A DNA stretch of 10,358 nt from an uncultured Bacteroidota bacterium (GCA_946479055.1 CAMLEX010000116.1:1-10358); one strand, 5' to 3'; shown: positions 1 to 6,626, numbered from the stretch's first letter. Program-made: numbers and translations. The notes: generated by a model from the letters alone, not told the origin.

Positions 1-629
1 TTTCCGGTACCACTAAAACCCAATTCAACATTCTTTGGAATAATATTTAATTCATTATTGTCGCCATAGAACCTTATCACATTTCCATAAACAGGAAAAA
101 GACTTCTTTCCGCCATATAAGATTCATCGTAATCATTCCATGACCATCCGGAGCCATAAGCATCATCCTTCCATTGATTATTAGTTGCCAGGACAAATGA
201 AACAGAAGTATCTTTTTTTAAAAATTCAATTACAGGTTGCTTTGCAAAATCCGGATGCAGTAAAGTTGGATCACCCGTTGCCTGCAGCCAGATATCTTTA
301 TTATTATTTTTTCCTAAGGTAACATATCTCAACCCTACCAAGCTATCTCCCAAATATTTCATCGCAACATAACAGGTCGGTATCTTTATATTACTCGCCG
401 GGACAAAATATTTATCACCCTGGTAATCGTACCAGTACTTGTTGGTAGCCGGTTCATAAATGCTGATACCAACATGTGCCGTTTGTAATGGAGTAGCATC
501 CAGCACCTCTTTATTGGCTGATTTTGCTATTTGTTTTTGGACAGAGCAGGACGTGAATAAAAGATACGAAGTAAGAGCTATGAAATACGAAATACAGGAA
601 CCTGTATACCTGAATTGAACATTGATCAT
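1..629 (-). CDS. dacB: D-alanyl-D-alanine carboxypeptidase/endopeptidase (PBP4, peptidase S13 family), N-terminal part
   Basis: This gene is cut by the left edge; 209 codons are visible, without the C-terminus. Reading from ATG at 629, residues 1-28 form a lipoprotein signal: a hydrophobic stretch ending in YLLFTSC, so Cys28 would be lipidated and the enzyme anchored in the envelope. Further on, VPASNIK supplies the penicillin-binding SxxK motif (Ser79 nucleophile, Lys82), and QATGDPTLLHPDF (about residues 116-128) and a GSGWSWNDYDES stretch (about 160-171) are typical of the PBP4/DacB family. The later SxN and KTG motifs lie outside the window. Family enzymes trim or cleave peptidoglycan stem peptides in the periplasm. 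The start lies 10 bp after the stop of the oxidoreductase on the same strand, so the two are probably co-transcribed. The family call is secure; whether it acts as carboxypeptidase or endopeptidase cannot be told. Confidence 0.92.
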   Translation of the reverse strand, partial: MINVQFRYTGSCISYFIALTSYLLFTSCSVQKQIAKSANKEVLDATPLQTAHVGISIYEPATNKYWYDYQGDKYFVPASNIKIPTCYVAMKYLGDSLVGLRYVTLGKNNNKDIWLQATGDPTLLHPDFAKQPVIEFLKKDTSVSFVLATNNQWKDDAYGSGWSWNDYDESYMAERSLFPVYGNVIRFYGDNNELNIIPKNVELGFSGTG

Positions 630-639
630 GGAGTATTGA

Positions 640-1692
640 TTATTGAACATTTATTATTCGTCCTTCCCTGGCACTTTGTTTAGCTGCTTCAACAATGTGG
701 ATGATCTTTACACCATCCGTTCCCGGAACGGGATTTGGCGTCATTTTATTAATAGCCTTGCACACATCATCAAAGTAAAACATGTAATTGCCAGGTATAG
801 AAGTTCTTTTTTCTTTTACTTCTTTGCCATCTTCGATAATATTTAACAGGCCGTCAGGTCCTTCGGGTGCCGGACACCAGGCTTCAAGCGATGGAGATAC
901 TCCTTTCAAAAGATTCGTTTCCTGCAGATCGGAACGTTTCTGCAAAAAAGTTCCTTTCGAACCATTCAGGATATATTCATGTACCGGTTCTTTCACAAAA
1001 CAGGATCCTTTAAGCCGAACCCTGAAAGAGGGATAATATAAAATGATCTCAAAATAATCATCTACCGGGCTTCCATCCCGCATAGCCATCATGTCGGCAA
1101 ACAATGCTTTTGGCTGGCCAAATAATTGCAATGACTGATCTATCAAATGAGCGCCAAGATCATAAGTAATTCCTGCACCGGGAAGATCCGTTTCTTTGTG
1201 TGCTTTATAACTTATCTCCGGCCGGTAACGATCATAGCGGATCTCCACTTCTTTTATTTCTCCCAATAATTTCTTTTCCAACACCTCCTTTACCATTTTA
1301 TAATCCCCATCATAGCGACGATTTTGAAAAACAAAAAGCATCACATTATTCTTATCTGCAAGCTGTACCAATTCTTCGGCATCCTTCGAAGTAACAGTAA
1401 AGGGCTTTTCAACTATTACATGCTTTCCAGCCGCTATTACTTTTTTTGCATAGTCATAATGCGTTTGCACCGGCGTATTCACAATGATCAGTTGCAGTGA
1501 TTCATCAGCTATCAGTTCATCTACTGAACGATACAATTTTGCATCGGGATATCTTTCCCTTGATTCGTTTTTACTTCTTTCTACAATAGCTGTCAATTCA
1601 AATCCCGGATGGTTTTGAATAAAAGGTGCATGGAATAATTTTCCACTCATGCCGTAAGAACAAATGCCGGTCCTGATAATAGGGTTGTTCAT
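640..1692 (-). CDS. Gfo/Idh/MocA family NAD(P)-dependent oxidoreductase, YdgJ/IolW-like
   Basis: A full-length 350-residue sugar or inositol dehydrogenase of the Gfo/Idh/MocA family, cytoplasmic. The N-terminal Rossmann segment reads GICSYGMSGKLFHAPFI; the FHAPFI part and overall pattern resemble E. coli YdgJ and NADP-dependent scyllo-inositol dehydrogenases as I remember them. The usual GxGxxG glycine loop has Ser12 in place of its first Gly. The family EKP motif is E95-K96-P97, with Lys96 the expected catalytic lysine, and YDLGAHLIDQ (177-186) carries the expected catalytic Asp178/His182 region. FQNRRYDGD (122-130) is also typical. The start ATG at 1692 overlaps the stop of the PIN gene by 4 bp (ATGA), implying translational coupling, and the dacB-like gene follows after 10 bp. 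The substrate is not determined; scyllo-inositol is a guess from similarity. Confidence 0.94.
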   Translation of the reverse strand: MNNPIIRTGICSYGMSGKLFHAPFIQNHPGFELTAIVERSKNESRERYPDAKLYRSVDELIADESLQLIIVNTPVQTHYDYAKKVIAAGKHVIVEKPFTVTSKDAEELVQLADKNNVMLFVFQNRRYDGDYKMVKEVLEKKLLGEIKEVEIRYDRYRPEISYKAHKETDLPGAGITYDLGAHLIDQSLQLFGQPKALFADMMAMRDGSPVDDYFEIILYYPSFRVRLKGSCFVKEPVHEYILNGSKGTFLQKRSDLQETNLLKGVSPSLEAWCPAPEGPDGLLNIIEDGKEVKEKRTSIPGNYMFYFDDVCKAINKMTPNPVPGTDGVKIIHIVEAAKQSAREGRIINVQ

Positions 1693-2135
1693 GTTTCTTG
1701 ACTTTTTTCTTTGATTTCGTTTAAATAAGACTCAAATTTTTCCAGTCTCAATGTATTGATTTTTGGAAAACCTATTGTTTTCAAAATATCAAAATGTTTA
1801 TCATTGGTTATTATAAAATCTACATCTGCTGCAAAGGCACAGTCTGAAAATTTATTATCAGCAGCATCATTAATTATTAGTTGAAGTCGAAAGTAAGTAG
1901 CAATTAAATGTACGGAAGATAATTTTATAAGCGTTCTGACAACATCCCTTGCTACGTCAAGCGACCAGTGTTCTTCAATCTTTTCTTCATACTCGTGTAA
2001 TATTTCTGTTGTCAGGTAAACATCTACTTTCTTTTCGATAACAGCTTTATAAAGCCAGTGACAAGATGACCGGCTGGATATGGATTCCAGTAAAGCATTT
2101 GTATCAATAACCACTTTCATTCTATTGGTCATCAT
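1689..2135 (-). CDS. PIN-domain toxin-like ribonuclease of a toxin-antitoxin pair (COG1569-type)
   Basis: A PIN-fold protein of 148 residues from the ATG at 2135. The four-part acidic active site is visible: Asp11 in VVIDTN, Glu44/Glu48 in TEILHEYEE, Asp93/Asp98 in ADNKFSDCAFA, and Asp112 in IITNDKHF. This order and the DNKFxDCA...TNDKHF block match the putative PIN toxin family of COG1569/TIGR00305, whose members are Mg-dependent RNases usually paired with a small upstream antitoxin. An internal ATG at 2120 (Met6, giving MKVVIDTN) is arguably the better start: it fits the usual N-terminus and falls 1 bp after the antitoxin stop TAG at 2122-2124, whereas the 2135 start overlaps the antitoxin ORF by 14 bp. 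The gene overlaps the oxidoreductase by 4 bp. RNase activity is inferred from the intact acidic set. Confidence 0.88.
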   Translation of the reverse strand: MMTNRMKVVIDTNALLESISSRSSCHWLYKAVIEKKVDVYLTTEILHEYEEKIEEHWSLDVARDVVRTLIKLSSVHLIATYFRLQLIINDAADNKFSDCAFAADVDFIITNDKHFDILKTIGFPKINTLRLEKFESYLNEIKEKSQET

Positions 2136-2340
2136 TGTTGAGAATGGAATTCATGTTTTCGGCTGTGTAACCTTTTTGTTGCCATACATTGTCGGCCAGA
2201 ACAATAGATTTTTCCGCATAAAACCTGGCCAGTACATCTTTCAGTTCCAAAAAATCTTTTTCAGAAAGATTAGTGGAATAAAGCTTTAATAGCTCCAGTT
2301 GAACATTTGATAAAGTGAACGATCCGGCATTCTTTTTCTT
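2122..2340 (-). CDS. Antitoxin-like ORF upstream of the PIN toxin, start codon missing or non-canonical
   Basis: A 72-codon open frame directly upstream of the PIN gene and in the right order for an antitoxin. Its translation contains LSNVQLELLKLYSTNLSEKD, then a DVLARFYAEKSIVLADNVW helix and a C-terminal KGYTAENMNSILNNDDQ. From memory this resembles the small helical Bacteroidota antitoxins that precede COG1569 PIN toxins. An in-frame TAA stands immediately upstream (2341-2343), and no in-frame ATG, GTG or TTG occurs before codon 31, so the conserved N-terminal part has no standard start. An ATG at 2328-2330 exists in a neighbouring frame but that frame stops after 15 codons; a 1-base change near 2327 would join it to the antitoxin frame. 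It may be a frameshifted antitoxin, a sequencing error, or use of a rare start such as CTG at codon 15. The coordinates cover the open frame, not a proven CDS. Confidence 0.6.
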   Translation of the reverse strand, partial: KKKNAGSFTLSNVQLELLKLYSTNLSEKDFLELKDVLARFYAEKSIVLADNVWQQKGYTAENMNSILNNDDQ

Positions 2341-2390
2341 TTAAAGTAATAATTCTTAAGAAGAGTCAGCTACACAACAACATTAGCATC

Positions 2391-2436
2391 CAATCAGGTC
2401 CTTATAATCATTTAAAATCCTTCAAATCGTGGTTCT
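2391..2436 (-). repeat. Single arm of the dispersed AGAACCACGATT palindromic element
   Basis: On the minus strand this starts with AGAACCACGATT (2436-2425). ATT follows at arm positions 19-21 and 29-31 and AGGA at 35-38, the same phase as the arms near 3587, 3780 and 8831. The matching inverted arm is not found nearby, so this is a half element. Its first two bases form part of the TAG stop codon of the arginase-fold gene (2435-2437). It lies 50-100 bp upstream of the antitoxin-like ORF on the same strand. Confidence 0.75.
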
Positions 2437-3571
2437 ACCCTCTCTCCTGTGCTCTTAACCACCTCTCAGGTATTTCATTACTGCTCGCCAGTAAGTAATC
2501 TTTATAACTGCAGGCTATATACTGGTTATCGGGCAGCTGCATCCACCATCGGCCGGTTTTTTTACTTTGTAAAAAAGTAGTTTCTACTTCCGCAAAAGCC
2601 ATATGGTATTCGTTAAACGAATCTTTTTCTGTCAACTGCGCTTCCCGTTTGGCACGGCTTCTTCCATCCAGTACATACCAAAGCATCTGGCTGATCTGTT
2701 TAGCCGTCAGTTCATCTTTGTCATGTTGCGGATTATAACCATAAATACCAATGCTGTTCACTGAATGACTCATACCGGCATAGCGAAGCAAGACACAAGC
2801 CTCTTCGCCAGTAAGCCCATTGGGAGAAATAGTATTGGCCGGTGCATACGCAGGTGCAATAGCTGATACATCAAATGAAAAAAGATTGCTGTTGCGGATG
2901 ACAGGCTCCATTTCTTCAATACTTTCTTTTACATGTCCCACCCGGAAACAATCAAAACGAAGTTTATCCATTGTTTCCAGCATCCTCGGATGCACATAAT
3001 AACTCTGGAAACCGATATGATTATAATGACGCAGATAATTCGGTTCGCCGGTAAGAATTTCCATCAGGAAATTTTCATGACGGAAAGGAGAATCAATATT
3101 CAGGTCTATCAATGCATCTACACAGGATGCTTCAATCAGTTTTTTATTGTCGGCATAGGCATGATATTGTGCCAATGTCAGATCATGGGAGCCGCCAAGG
3201 ATAACAACTGTTTTGCCATCATTGATCAATTCTTTCACTACTGTTTTCAGCGCAGCATATGAATCAGAAAAAGAAGAACCGGCCTTTACATTGCCAATGT
3301 CGGCAACTTTTATATCTGTATGCCAGTAATAGAGCTGGTAAAAATGACGGCGAATAATATCGGGAGCTTTGCTTTCACTACCAATCATACCACTGCCCCG
3401 TTGCTCACCGCAACCTACCAGTACAATCTGTACTTCATCAAGATCAGGAAACTCTTCTTCATATACTGGAATGATCCTGGCTAATTGCCCATCCTTATAC
3501 CCTTCATCATTTGAAATTTCATGCAGGTTAATGGGAGAAAGAAAATCGGAAATATTAAGATAGTCTGACAT
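2435..3571 (-). CDS. Arginase-fold (ureohydrolase-like) protein, Bacteroidota divergent formimidoylglutamase-type
   Basis: A 378-residue member of the arginase/agmatinase/formimidoylglutamase superfamily, probably cytoplasmic. The fold markers are VVILGGSHDLT (His129, equivalent to arginase His101), VDALIDLNIDS (Asp156-x-Asn158-x-Asp160, equivalent to DAHxD) and FSFDVSAIAP (Asp234-x-Ser236, equivalent to SxDxD). Ligands of metal site A (His, Asp, Asp, Asp) are all present, while the two ligands specific to site B, His126 and Asp234 in arginase numbering, are replaced by Asn158 and Ser236. The C-terminal ~60 residues, ending in a GRWWMQLP ... CSYKDYLLASSNEIPERW pattern, match what I remember of a Bacteroidota-specific subfamily often annotated formimidoylglutamase. 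It may therefore be a one-metal enzyme or a non-catalytic relative, and the substrate is unknown. The start ATG at 3571 lies 15 bp from a palindromic repeat arm. Confidence 0.85.
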   Translation of the reverse strand: MSDYLNISDFLSPINLHEISNDEGYKDGQLARIIPVYEEEFPDLDEVQIVLVGCGEQRGSGMIGSESKAPDIIRRHFYQLYYWHTDIKVADIGNVKAGSSFSDSYAALKTVVKELINDGKTVVILGGSHDLTLAQYHAYADNKKLIEASCVDALIDLNIDSPFRHENFLMEILTGEPNYLRHYNHIGFQSYYVHPRMLETMDKLRFDCFRVGHVKESIEEMEPVIRNSNLFSFDVSAIAPAYAPANTISPNGLTGEEACVLLRYAGMSHSVNSIGIYGYNPQHDKDELTAKQISQMLWYVLDGRSRAKREAQLTEKDSFNEYHMAFAEVETTFLQSKKTGRWWMQLPDNQYIACSYKDYLLASSNEIPERWLRAQERG

Positions 3572-3580
3572 GATTGCAAG

Positions 3581-3694
3581 ATAGGAAGAACCACGATTAT
3601 TTGGATTGAATTGGATTGTCAGGAAGTCCCTTTTAGTTGCACTTCCTTTATGTTAATACTAATATTAATCCTCATAAAACGAGGTTCTTCCTAT
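3581..3694. repeat. Dispersed palindromic element, full copy
   Basis: A perfect 12-bp inverted repeat, ATAGGAAGAACC at 3581-3592 and GGTTCTTCCTAT at 3683-3694, bounds this copy. The left arm carries AGAACCACGATT (3587-3598), GGATT ending at arm positions 21 and 31, and AGGA at 35-38. A second stem, AGGAAGT/ACTTCCT (3621-3627 and 3641-3647), sits near the centre around a 13-nt loop. As RNA the whole would fold into a long imperfect hairpin. Confidence 0.8.
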
Positions 3695-3699
3695 TTTTG
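3692..3699 (+). promoter_or_regulatory. Candidate promoter -7 box for pheS
   Basis: TATTTTTG fits the Bacteroidota -7 consensus TAnnTTTG exactly, and starts inside the right end of the repeat, so the repeat may have delivered it. No clear TTTG -33 box is seen about 20 bp upstream. Transcription would begin near 3706, leaving a leader of roughly 75 nt before the pheS ATG. Confidence 0.35.
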
Positions 3700-3700
3700 C

Positions 3701-3780
3701 GGCAATTAAGGATTGATGTTGGCAATGGAGGTCATCGCCATTTTCCCTTAATCCGTTATAATCAAGAAAATCGTGGTTCT
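3701..3780. repeat. Second, degenerate copy of the palindromic element, next to the pheS start
   Basis: The right arm ends in AATCGTGGTTCT (3769-3780), an exact inverted match to 3587-3598, and reads inward with ATT at arm positions 19-21 and 29-31. The left arm has decayed to AATTAAGGATT (3704-3714). AATGG/CCATT (3724-3728 and 3738-3742) forms a central stem. The arm ends 2 bp before the pheS ATG, so it occupies the place where a ribosome-binding site would be. Confidence 0.65.
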
Positions 3781-3782
3781 AT

Positions 3783-4814
3783 ATGGAGCAATTGTTACAG
3801 CAGATAGAAGAGTACAAGAATGAGATAGTGGCTTTTACCGTTACCGATGAGAAGCAGGTAGAAGAATTCCGCATCAAATGGCTTGGTACAAAGGGTATTG
3901 TAAAAGCCATCATGGGAGAAATGAAAAATGTGCCGGTTGATAAGAAAAAAGAATTCGGGCAGATATTGAATGACTTCAAACTTTTTACAGAAGAAAAGTA
4001 TGCACAATTAAGAGAGTCAACTGGTAACCAGCAACCGGTAACAGGCAACCAAATAGACCTCTCTCTTCCCGGCGATCCAACACCTATCGGTAGCCGCCAT
4101 CCGGTTACGTTGATGAAGAATCACATTGTATCTATTTTTCAGCGGTTGGGATTTGCCGTAGCAGAAGGACCGGAGATAGAGGATGACTGGCATAATTTCG
4201 GCGCATTGAACCTGCCGCCGCATCATCCTGCCCGCGACATGCAGGACACTTTTTATATTCAGCAAAATCCGGATTGGGTATTGCGTACGCATACCAGCAG
4301 TGTGCAGATCCGTGAAATGGAAAAAGGAAAACTACCGATCCGCATGCTGATGCCGGGCCGTGTTTATCGCAATGAAACGGTCAGTGCAAGAAGCCATTGC
4401 TTTTTTCACCAGGTGGAAGGTTTATATATAGATGAAAATGTTTCTTTCGCCGACCTGAAACAAACTCTTTATTTTTTTGTAAAAGAGATGTATGGTAAAG
4501 ATGTAAAGGTTCGTTTCCGCCCTTCCTATTTTCCTTTTACTGAACCCAGCGCCGAAATGGATGTAAGTTGTTTTATTTGCGATGGCAGCGGATGTAATAT
4601 TTGTAAAAAAACAGGGTGGGTGGAAATTTTGGGTTGCGGCATGGTACATCCCAATGTATTATCTAACTGCGGTATCGATCCTAATAAGTATACAGGCTTT
4701 GCGTTTGGTATGGGCATCGAACGACCAGCAATTTTGAAATACGGTATCAATGATATCCGTTTATTCAGCGAAAATGATGTGCGGTTTTTGAAGCAGTTTA
4801 CGAGCTCGATATAA
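3783..4814 (+). CDS. pheS: Phenylalanine-tRNA ligase alpha subunit
   Basis: A full-length (343 residues) catalytic alpha subunit of the cytoplasmic alpha2-beta2 enzyme that charges tRNA-Phe. An N-terminal coiled-coil region (about 1-90) is followed by the class II aminoacyl-tRNA synthetase core: GSRHPVTL (103-110), EGPEIEDDWHNF (128-139), the TH-TSSVQIREM segment (169-179), the motif 2 region RVYRNETVSARSHCFFHQVEG (193-213), FRPSYFPFTEPSAEMDV (245-261), and motif 3 GFAFGMGIERPAILKYGI (305-322). A C-x2-C-x4-C-x2-C pattern (Cys263, 266, 271, 274) interrupts the core and could bind zinc; many bacterial PheS proteins have it. A short STGNQQPVTGNQ stretch (79-90) contains two NQxPVTGNQ-like units. 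The beta-subunit gene pheT is not in the window, so the pair is not adjacent here. The ATG at 3783 has no Shine-Dalgarno sequence. Confidence 0.97.
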   Translation: MEQLLQQIEEYKNEIVAFTVTDEKQVEEFRIKWLGTKGIVKAIMGEMKNVPVDKKKEFGQILNDFKLFTEEKYAQLRESTGNQQPVTGNQIDLSLPGDPTPIGSRHPVTLMKNHIVSIFQRLGFAVAEGPEIEDDWHNFGALNLPPHHPARDMQDTFYIQQNPDWVLRTHTSSVQIREMEKGKLPIRMLMPGRVYRNETVSARSHCFFHQVEGLYIDENVSFADLKQTLYFFVKEMYGKDVKVRFRPSYFPFTEPSAEMDVSCFICDGSGCNICKKTGWVEILGCGMVHPNVLSNCGIDPNKYTGFAFGMGIERPAILKYGINDIRLFSENDVRFLKQFTSSI

Positions 4815-4834
4815 TCCTGAGCCTGACGAAGGAT
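4814..4834 (+). repeat. REP-like dispersed sequence, CCTGAGCCTGACGAAGG type
   Basis: ATCCT (4814-4818) and AGGAT (4830-4834) enclose GAGCCTGACGA, one base away from the widespread intergenic repeat CCTGAGCCTGTCGAAGG that I recognise from memory in many Bacteroidota genomes. It begins on the last base of the pheS stop codon. Downstream, to about 4915, is further non-coding sequence with a small GCAAC/GTTGC stem (4859-4863, 4868-4872) that may be part of a longer repeat. Confidence 0.55.
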
Positions 4835-4933
4835 ATTTTGCCAGCTTTTGTTCCCTGGGCAACATTTGTTGCGACGCTCCGTTCATCGTTCTGTTCGCTA
4901 TTGGGCAATTAAAAACTATAATTTATTTTAAAC

Positions 4934-4969
4934 TAATAGAGTCTTTCATTTTCATGAAAGACTCTATTA
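4934..4969. terminator. Bidirectional intrinsic terminator between pheS and the membrane protein gene
   Basis: A perfect 16-bp stem (4934-4949 with 4954-4969) closes a TTTC loop. It lies between two convergent genes, with A/T-rich sequence on both sides but no long uninterrupted T-tract. It would stop transcripts from both strands. Confidence 0.8.
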
Positions 4970-4995
4970 TTATGAACCTCGTTGTAACTGTATTT

Positions 4996-5628
4996 CTAGA
5001 TTCGGGTTTCCTGCATTCGCTTATAACAAAAAAACGCCGCTACCAAAAATGCAATAACCGCTATATAAAACCAAGGCGTAAAATCAACGGCGATGTAAAT
5101 ACTATCGCCTAGCTTATCAAATCCTGAGGCATCATCTCCTCTTGGTCTGTTCCGTAAGTCTGGCATTTCCGCTTTTACTTTGCTTTTTACATCAATCATA
5201 GTGGCTATTAAAGCTACTGCGGCCAGAATGCCGGTTATAATACCGCCGGTTCCACCAGTCTTTGCATTTAGCAAAGCAAACACCAAACCAATAACACCCA
5301 ATACCAATGCAGCAAGAGCTAACATGTTTGGTTCTTTCTTTTCTCCTTTCGTTGTGGCTTTTGTATCGTTGTCTTTCATGTTTTCAAACCCACCTACCAA
5401 CGTGTTATCTGATCCGGGGCTTTTAATTTGAAATCCTGTAGCCAGTTGTACACCACTTACTTTTTGTAAGACCATAGTATTACACTTGATGTCAAGGAAT
5501 GGCATGAAAAATAAAAGTACGCCAATACCAAAAGCGACGGATGATGGGATCTTTGTTCCAAATATTCCGGGCTGCGGAGTCGGTGCAGATGCGGGAATAT
5601 AGCTTTCGGTGGATTGTAACTCGGTCAT
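4996..5628 (-). CDS. Hypothetical membrane protein with four predicted transmembrane helices
   Basis: I do not recognise the family. The 210-residue protein has a Pro/Ala-rich polar N-terminus (1-27), then four hydrophobic segments at about 31-47, 102-122, 129-146 and 186-202. Between helices 1 and 2 is a polar loop (48-101) holding a Lys/Thr/Glu-rich stretch; between helices 3 and 4 is a charged loop (147-182) with RNRPRGDD. A Gly-rich turn, KTGGTGG (123-129), links helices 2 and 3. The C-terminus is short and basic (YKRMQETRI). There is no signal peptide or known catalytic motif. It is a single-gene unit: divergent from the acyl-CoA dehydrogenase-type gene with its own promoter candidate, and convergent with pheS across a strong terminator. 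Codon use looks like that of its neighbours. Confidence 0.8.
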   Translation of the reverse strand: MTELQSTESYIPASAPTPQPGIFGTKIPSSVAFGIGVLLFFMPFLDIKCNTMVLQKVSGVQLATGFQIKSPGSDNTLVGGFENMKDNDTKATTKGEKKEPNMLALAALVLGVIGLVFALLNAKTGGTGGIITGILAAVALIATMIDVKSKVKAEMPDLRNRPRGDDASGFDKLGDSIYIAVDFTPWFYIAVIAFLVAAFFCYKRMQETRI

Positions 5629-5657
5629 AAAAATAATTTTTGCATCAAGATAAGCGA

Positions 5658-5688
5658 AAAATATATGCTCGTCTTAAAATAAAACAAA
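5658..5688 (-). promoter_or_regulatory. Candidate promoter for the membrane protein gene
   Basis: On the minus strand TTTG (5688-5685) is followed after 19 bp by TATATTTT (5665-5658), close to the Bacteroidota pattern TTTG-N19-TAnnTTTG with only the last base different. The gene starts 30 bp further on. The opposite-strand gene (5728) has a weaker TAACTTTA (5692-5699) with no -33 box. Confidence 0.45.
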
Positions 5689-5727
5689 TAATAACTTTAT
5701 CCTCTTAATCAATTTAATCTAGGGATC

Positions 5728-6573
5728 ATGGTTCAGACAATTTGCATTTGTGGTGCCGGAACTATGGGCAGTGGCATAGCACAGGTTTCAGCACAGGCTG
5801 GTTTTTCTACTATTTTATATGAACTGAACCCGGCTGTATTGGAAAAGGCTAAAACAAATATTGACAAAACCTTGGATTCGCTGGCTGAAAAAGGAAAAAT
5901 TACTTTAGCGGATAAAGAAAAAATACGAACACTTATTCAATACACGAGTGATCTGAAAATTTGTAAGGCCGATGTTTTTATTGAGGCCATTGTAGAGAAA
6001 CCTGAAATAAAAATTTCGCTGTTTAATCAATTAGCCGGACTGAATAATAGCCAATGCATTTTTGCCAGCAATACTTCTTCTTTATCTGTAAATTCTATTG
6101 CAGCAGCAATAAAAAATCCTGAACGTGTTATCGGTATGCATTTTTTCAATCCTGCTCCAGTTATGAAACTGGTGGAAGTGGTCAAAACGAGTTATACCAA
6201 CGAAGAAACTACACGAATTATCGTTGACCTTGCTAAACAAATGGGAAAAACACCGGTCGTTTGTAAGGACTCTCCGGGCTTTATTGTAAACCGGGTGGCA
6301 AGACCTTATTATATTGAAGCTTTGCGGTTGGCAGAAGAAGGCATAACAGATTTTTCTGCAATTGATAATTTGCTGGAAGCGACGGGATTTAAAATGGGAC
6401 CATTCAAACTGATGGATCTGATCGGAAATGATATTAACTATGCTGTCAGTTGTTCGGTATATGAGCAAATGAATAATCCCGAAAGATTACGACCTTCTTA
6501 TATACAAAAAGAAAAAGTGGAAAAAGGGGAGCTAGGAAAAAAAACAGGAAAGGGCTATTACGAATACAGTTGA
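5728..6573 (+). CDS. hbd: 3-hydroxyacyl-CoA (3-hydroxybutyryl-CoA) dehydrogenase
   Basis: A full-length single-function enzyme of 281 residues that oxidises (S)-3-hydroxyacyl-CoA to 3-ketoacyl-CoA with NAD(P), or runs the reverse. The Rossmann loop GAGTMGSG is at 9-16. The catalytic set is complete and spaced as in the human enzyme: Ser117 (SNTSS), His138 in MHFFNP, Glu150 in KLVEVV and Asn188 in GFIVNR. The C-terminal dimer domain includes GPFKLMDLIGND (224-235) and ends in the family tail GKKTGKGYYEY. The single-domain length points to butyryl/phenylacetate-type Hbd/PaaH rather than the large FadB fusion. The product would act in fatty-acid or aromatic degradation, or butanoate synthesis; no partner thiolase or hydratase is nearby to decide. 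An SDR gene follows 53 bp downstream on the same strand. Confidence 0.94.
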   Translation: MVQTICICGAGTMGSGIAQVSAQAGFSTILYELNPAVLEKAKTNIDKTLDSLAEKGKITLADKEKIRTLIQYTSDLKICKADVFIEAIVEKPEIKISLFNQLAGLNNSQCIFASNTSSLSVNSIAAAIKNPERVIGMHFFNPAPVMKLVEVVKTSYTNEETTRIIVDLAKQMGKTPVVCKDSPGFIVNRVARPYYIEALRLAEEGITDFSAIDNLLEATGFKMGPFKLMDLIGNDINYAVSCSVYEQMNNPERLRPSYIQKEKVEKGELGKKTGKGYYEYS

Positions 6574-6620
6574 ACTGGCAGGTTGAATGATTGATATAGT
6601 ATCTTCGTGCCTGTTAATTT
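6573..6620 (+). terminator. Weak terminator-like hairpin after the 3-hydroxyacyl-CoA dehydrogenase gene
   Basis: AACTGGCA (6573-6580) pairs with TGCCTGTT (6608-6615) in seven of eight positions, and AATTTTTAAATTT follows. The 27-nt loop is long, so termination is probably partial, and the next gene may still be reached by read-through. Confidence 0.3.
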
Positions 6621-6626
6621 TTAAAT

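Noticed and set aside
2933..3262. Plus-strand open frame of 109 codons inside the arginase-fold gene
   Set aside because: It is an antisense shadow; the opposite frame carries the family motifs.
3587..3625. Regularly spaced GATT words as a CRISPR or tandem repeat array
   Set aside because: The units are 4-5 bp with 4-5 bp gaps, there are only three, and the arms occur inverted and dispersed rather than as direct repeats with spacers.
3716..3751. Eleven-codon ORF (MLAMEVIAIFP) upstream of pheS as a phenylalanine attenuator leader peptide
   Set aside because: It has a single Phe codon and no terminator/antiterminator pair with a T-tract before pheS; it lies within the decayed repeat.
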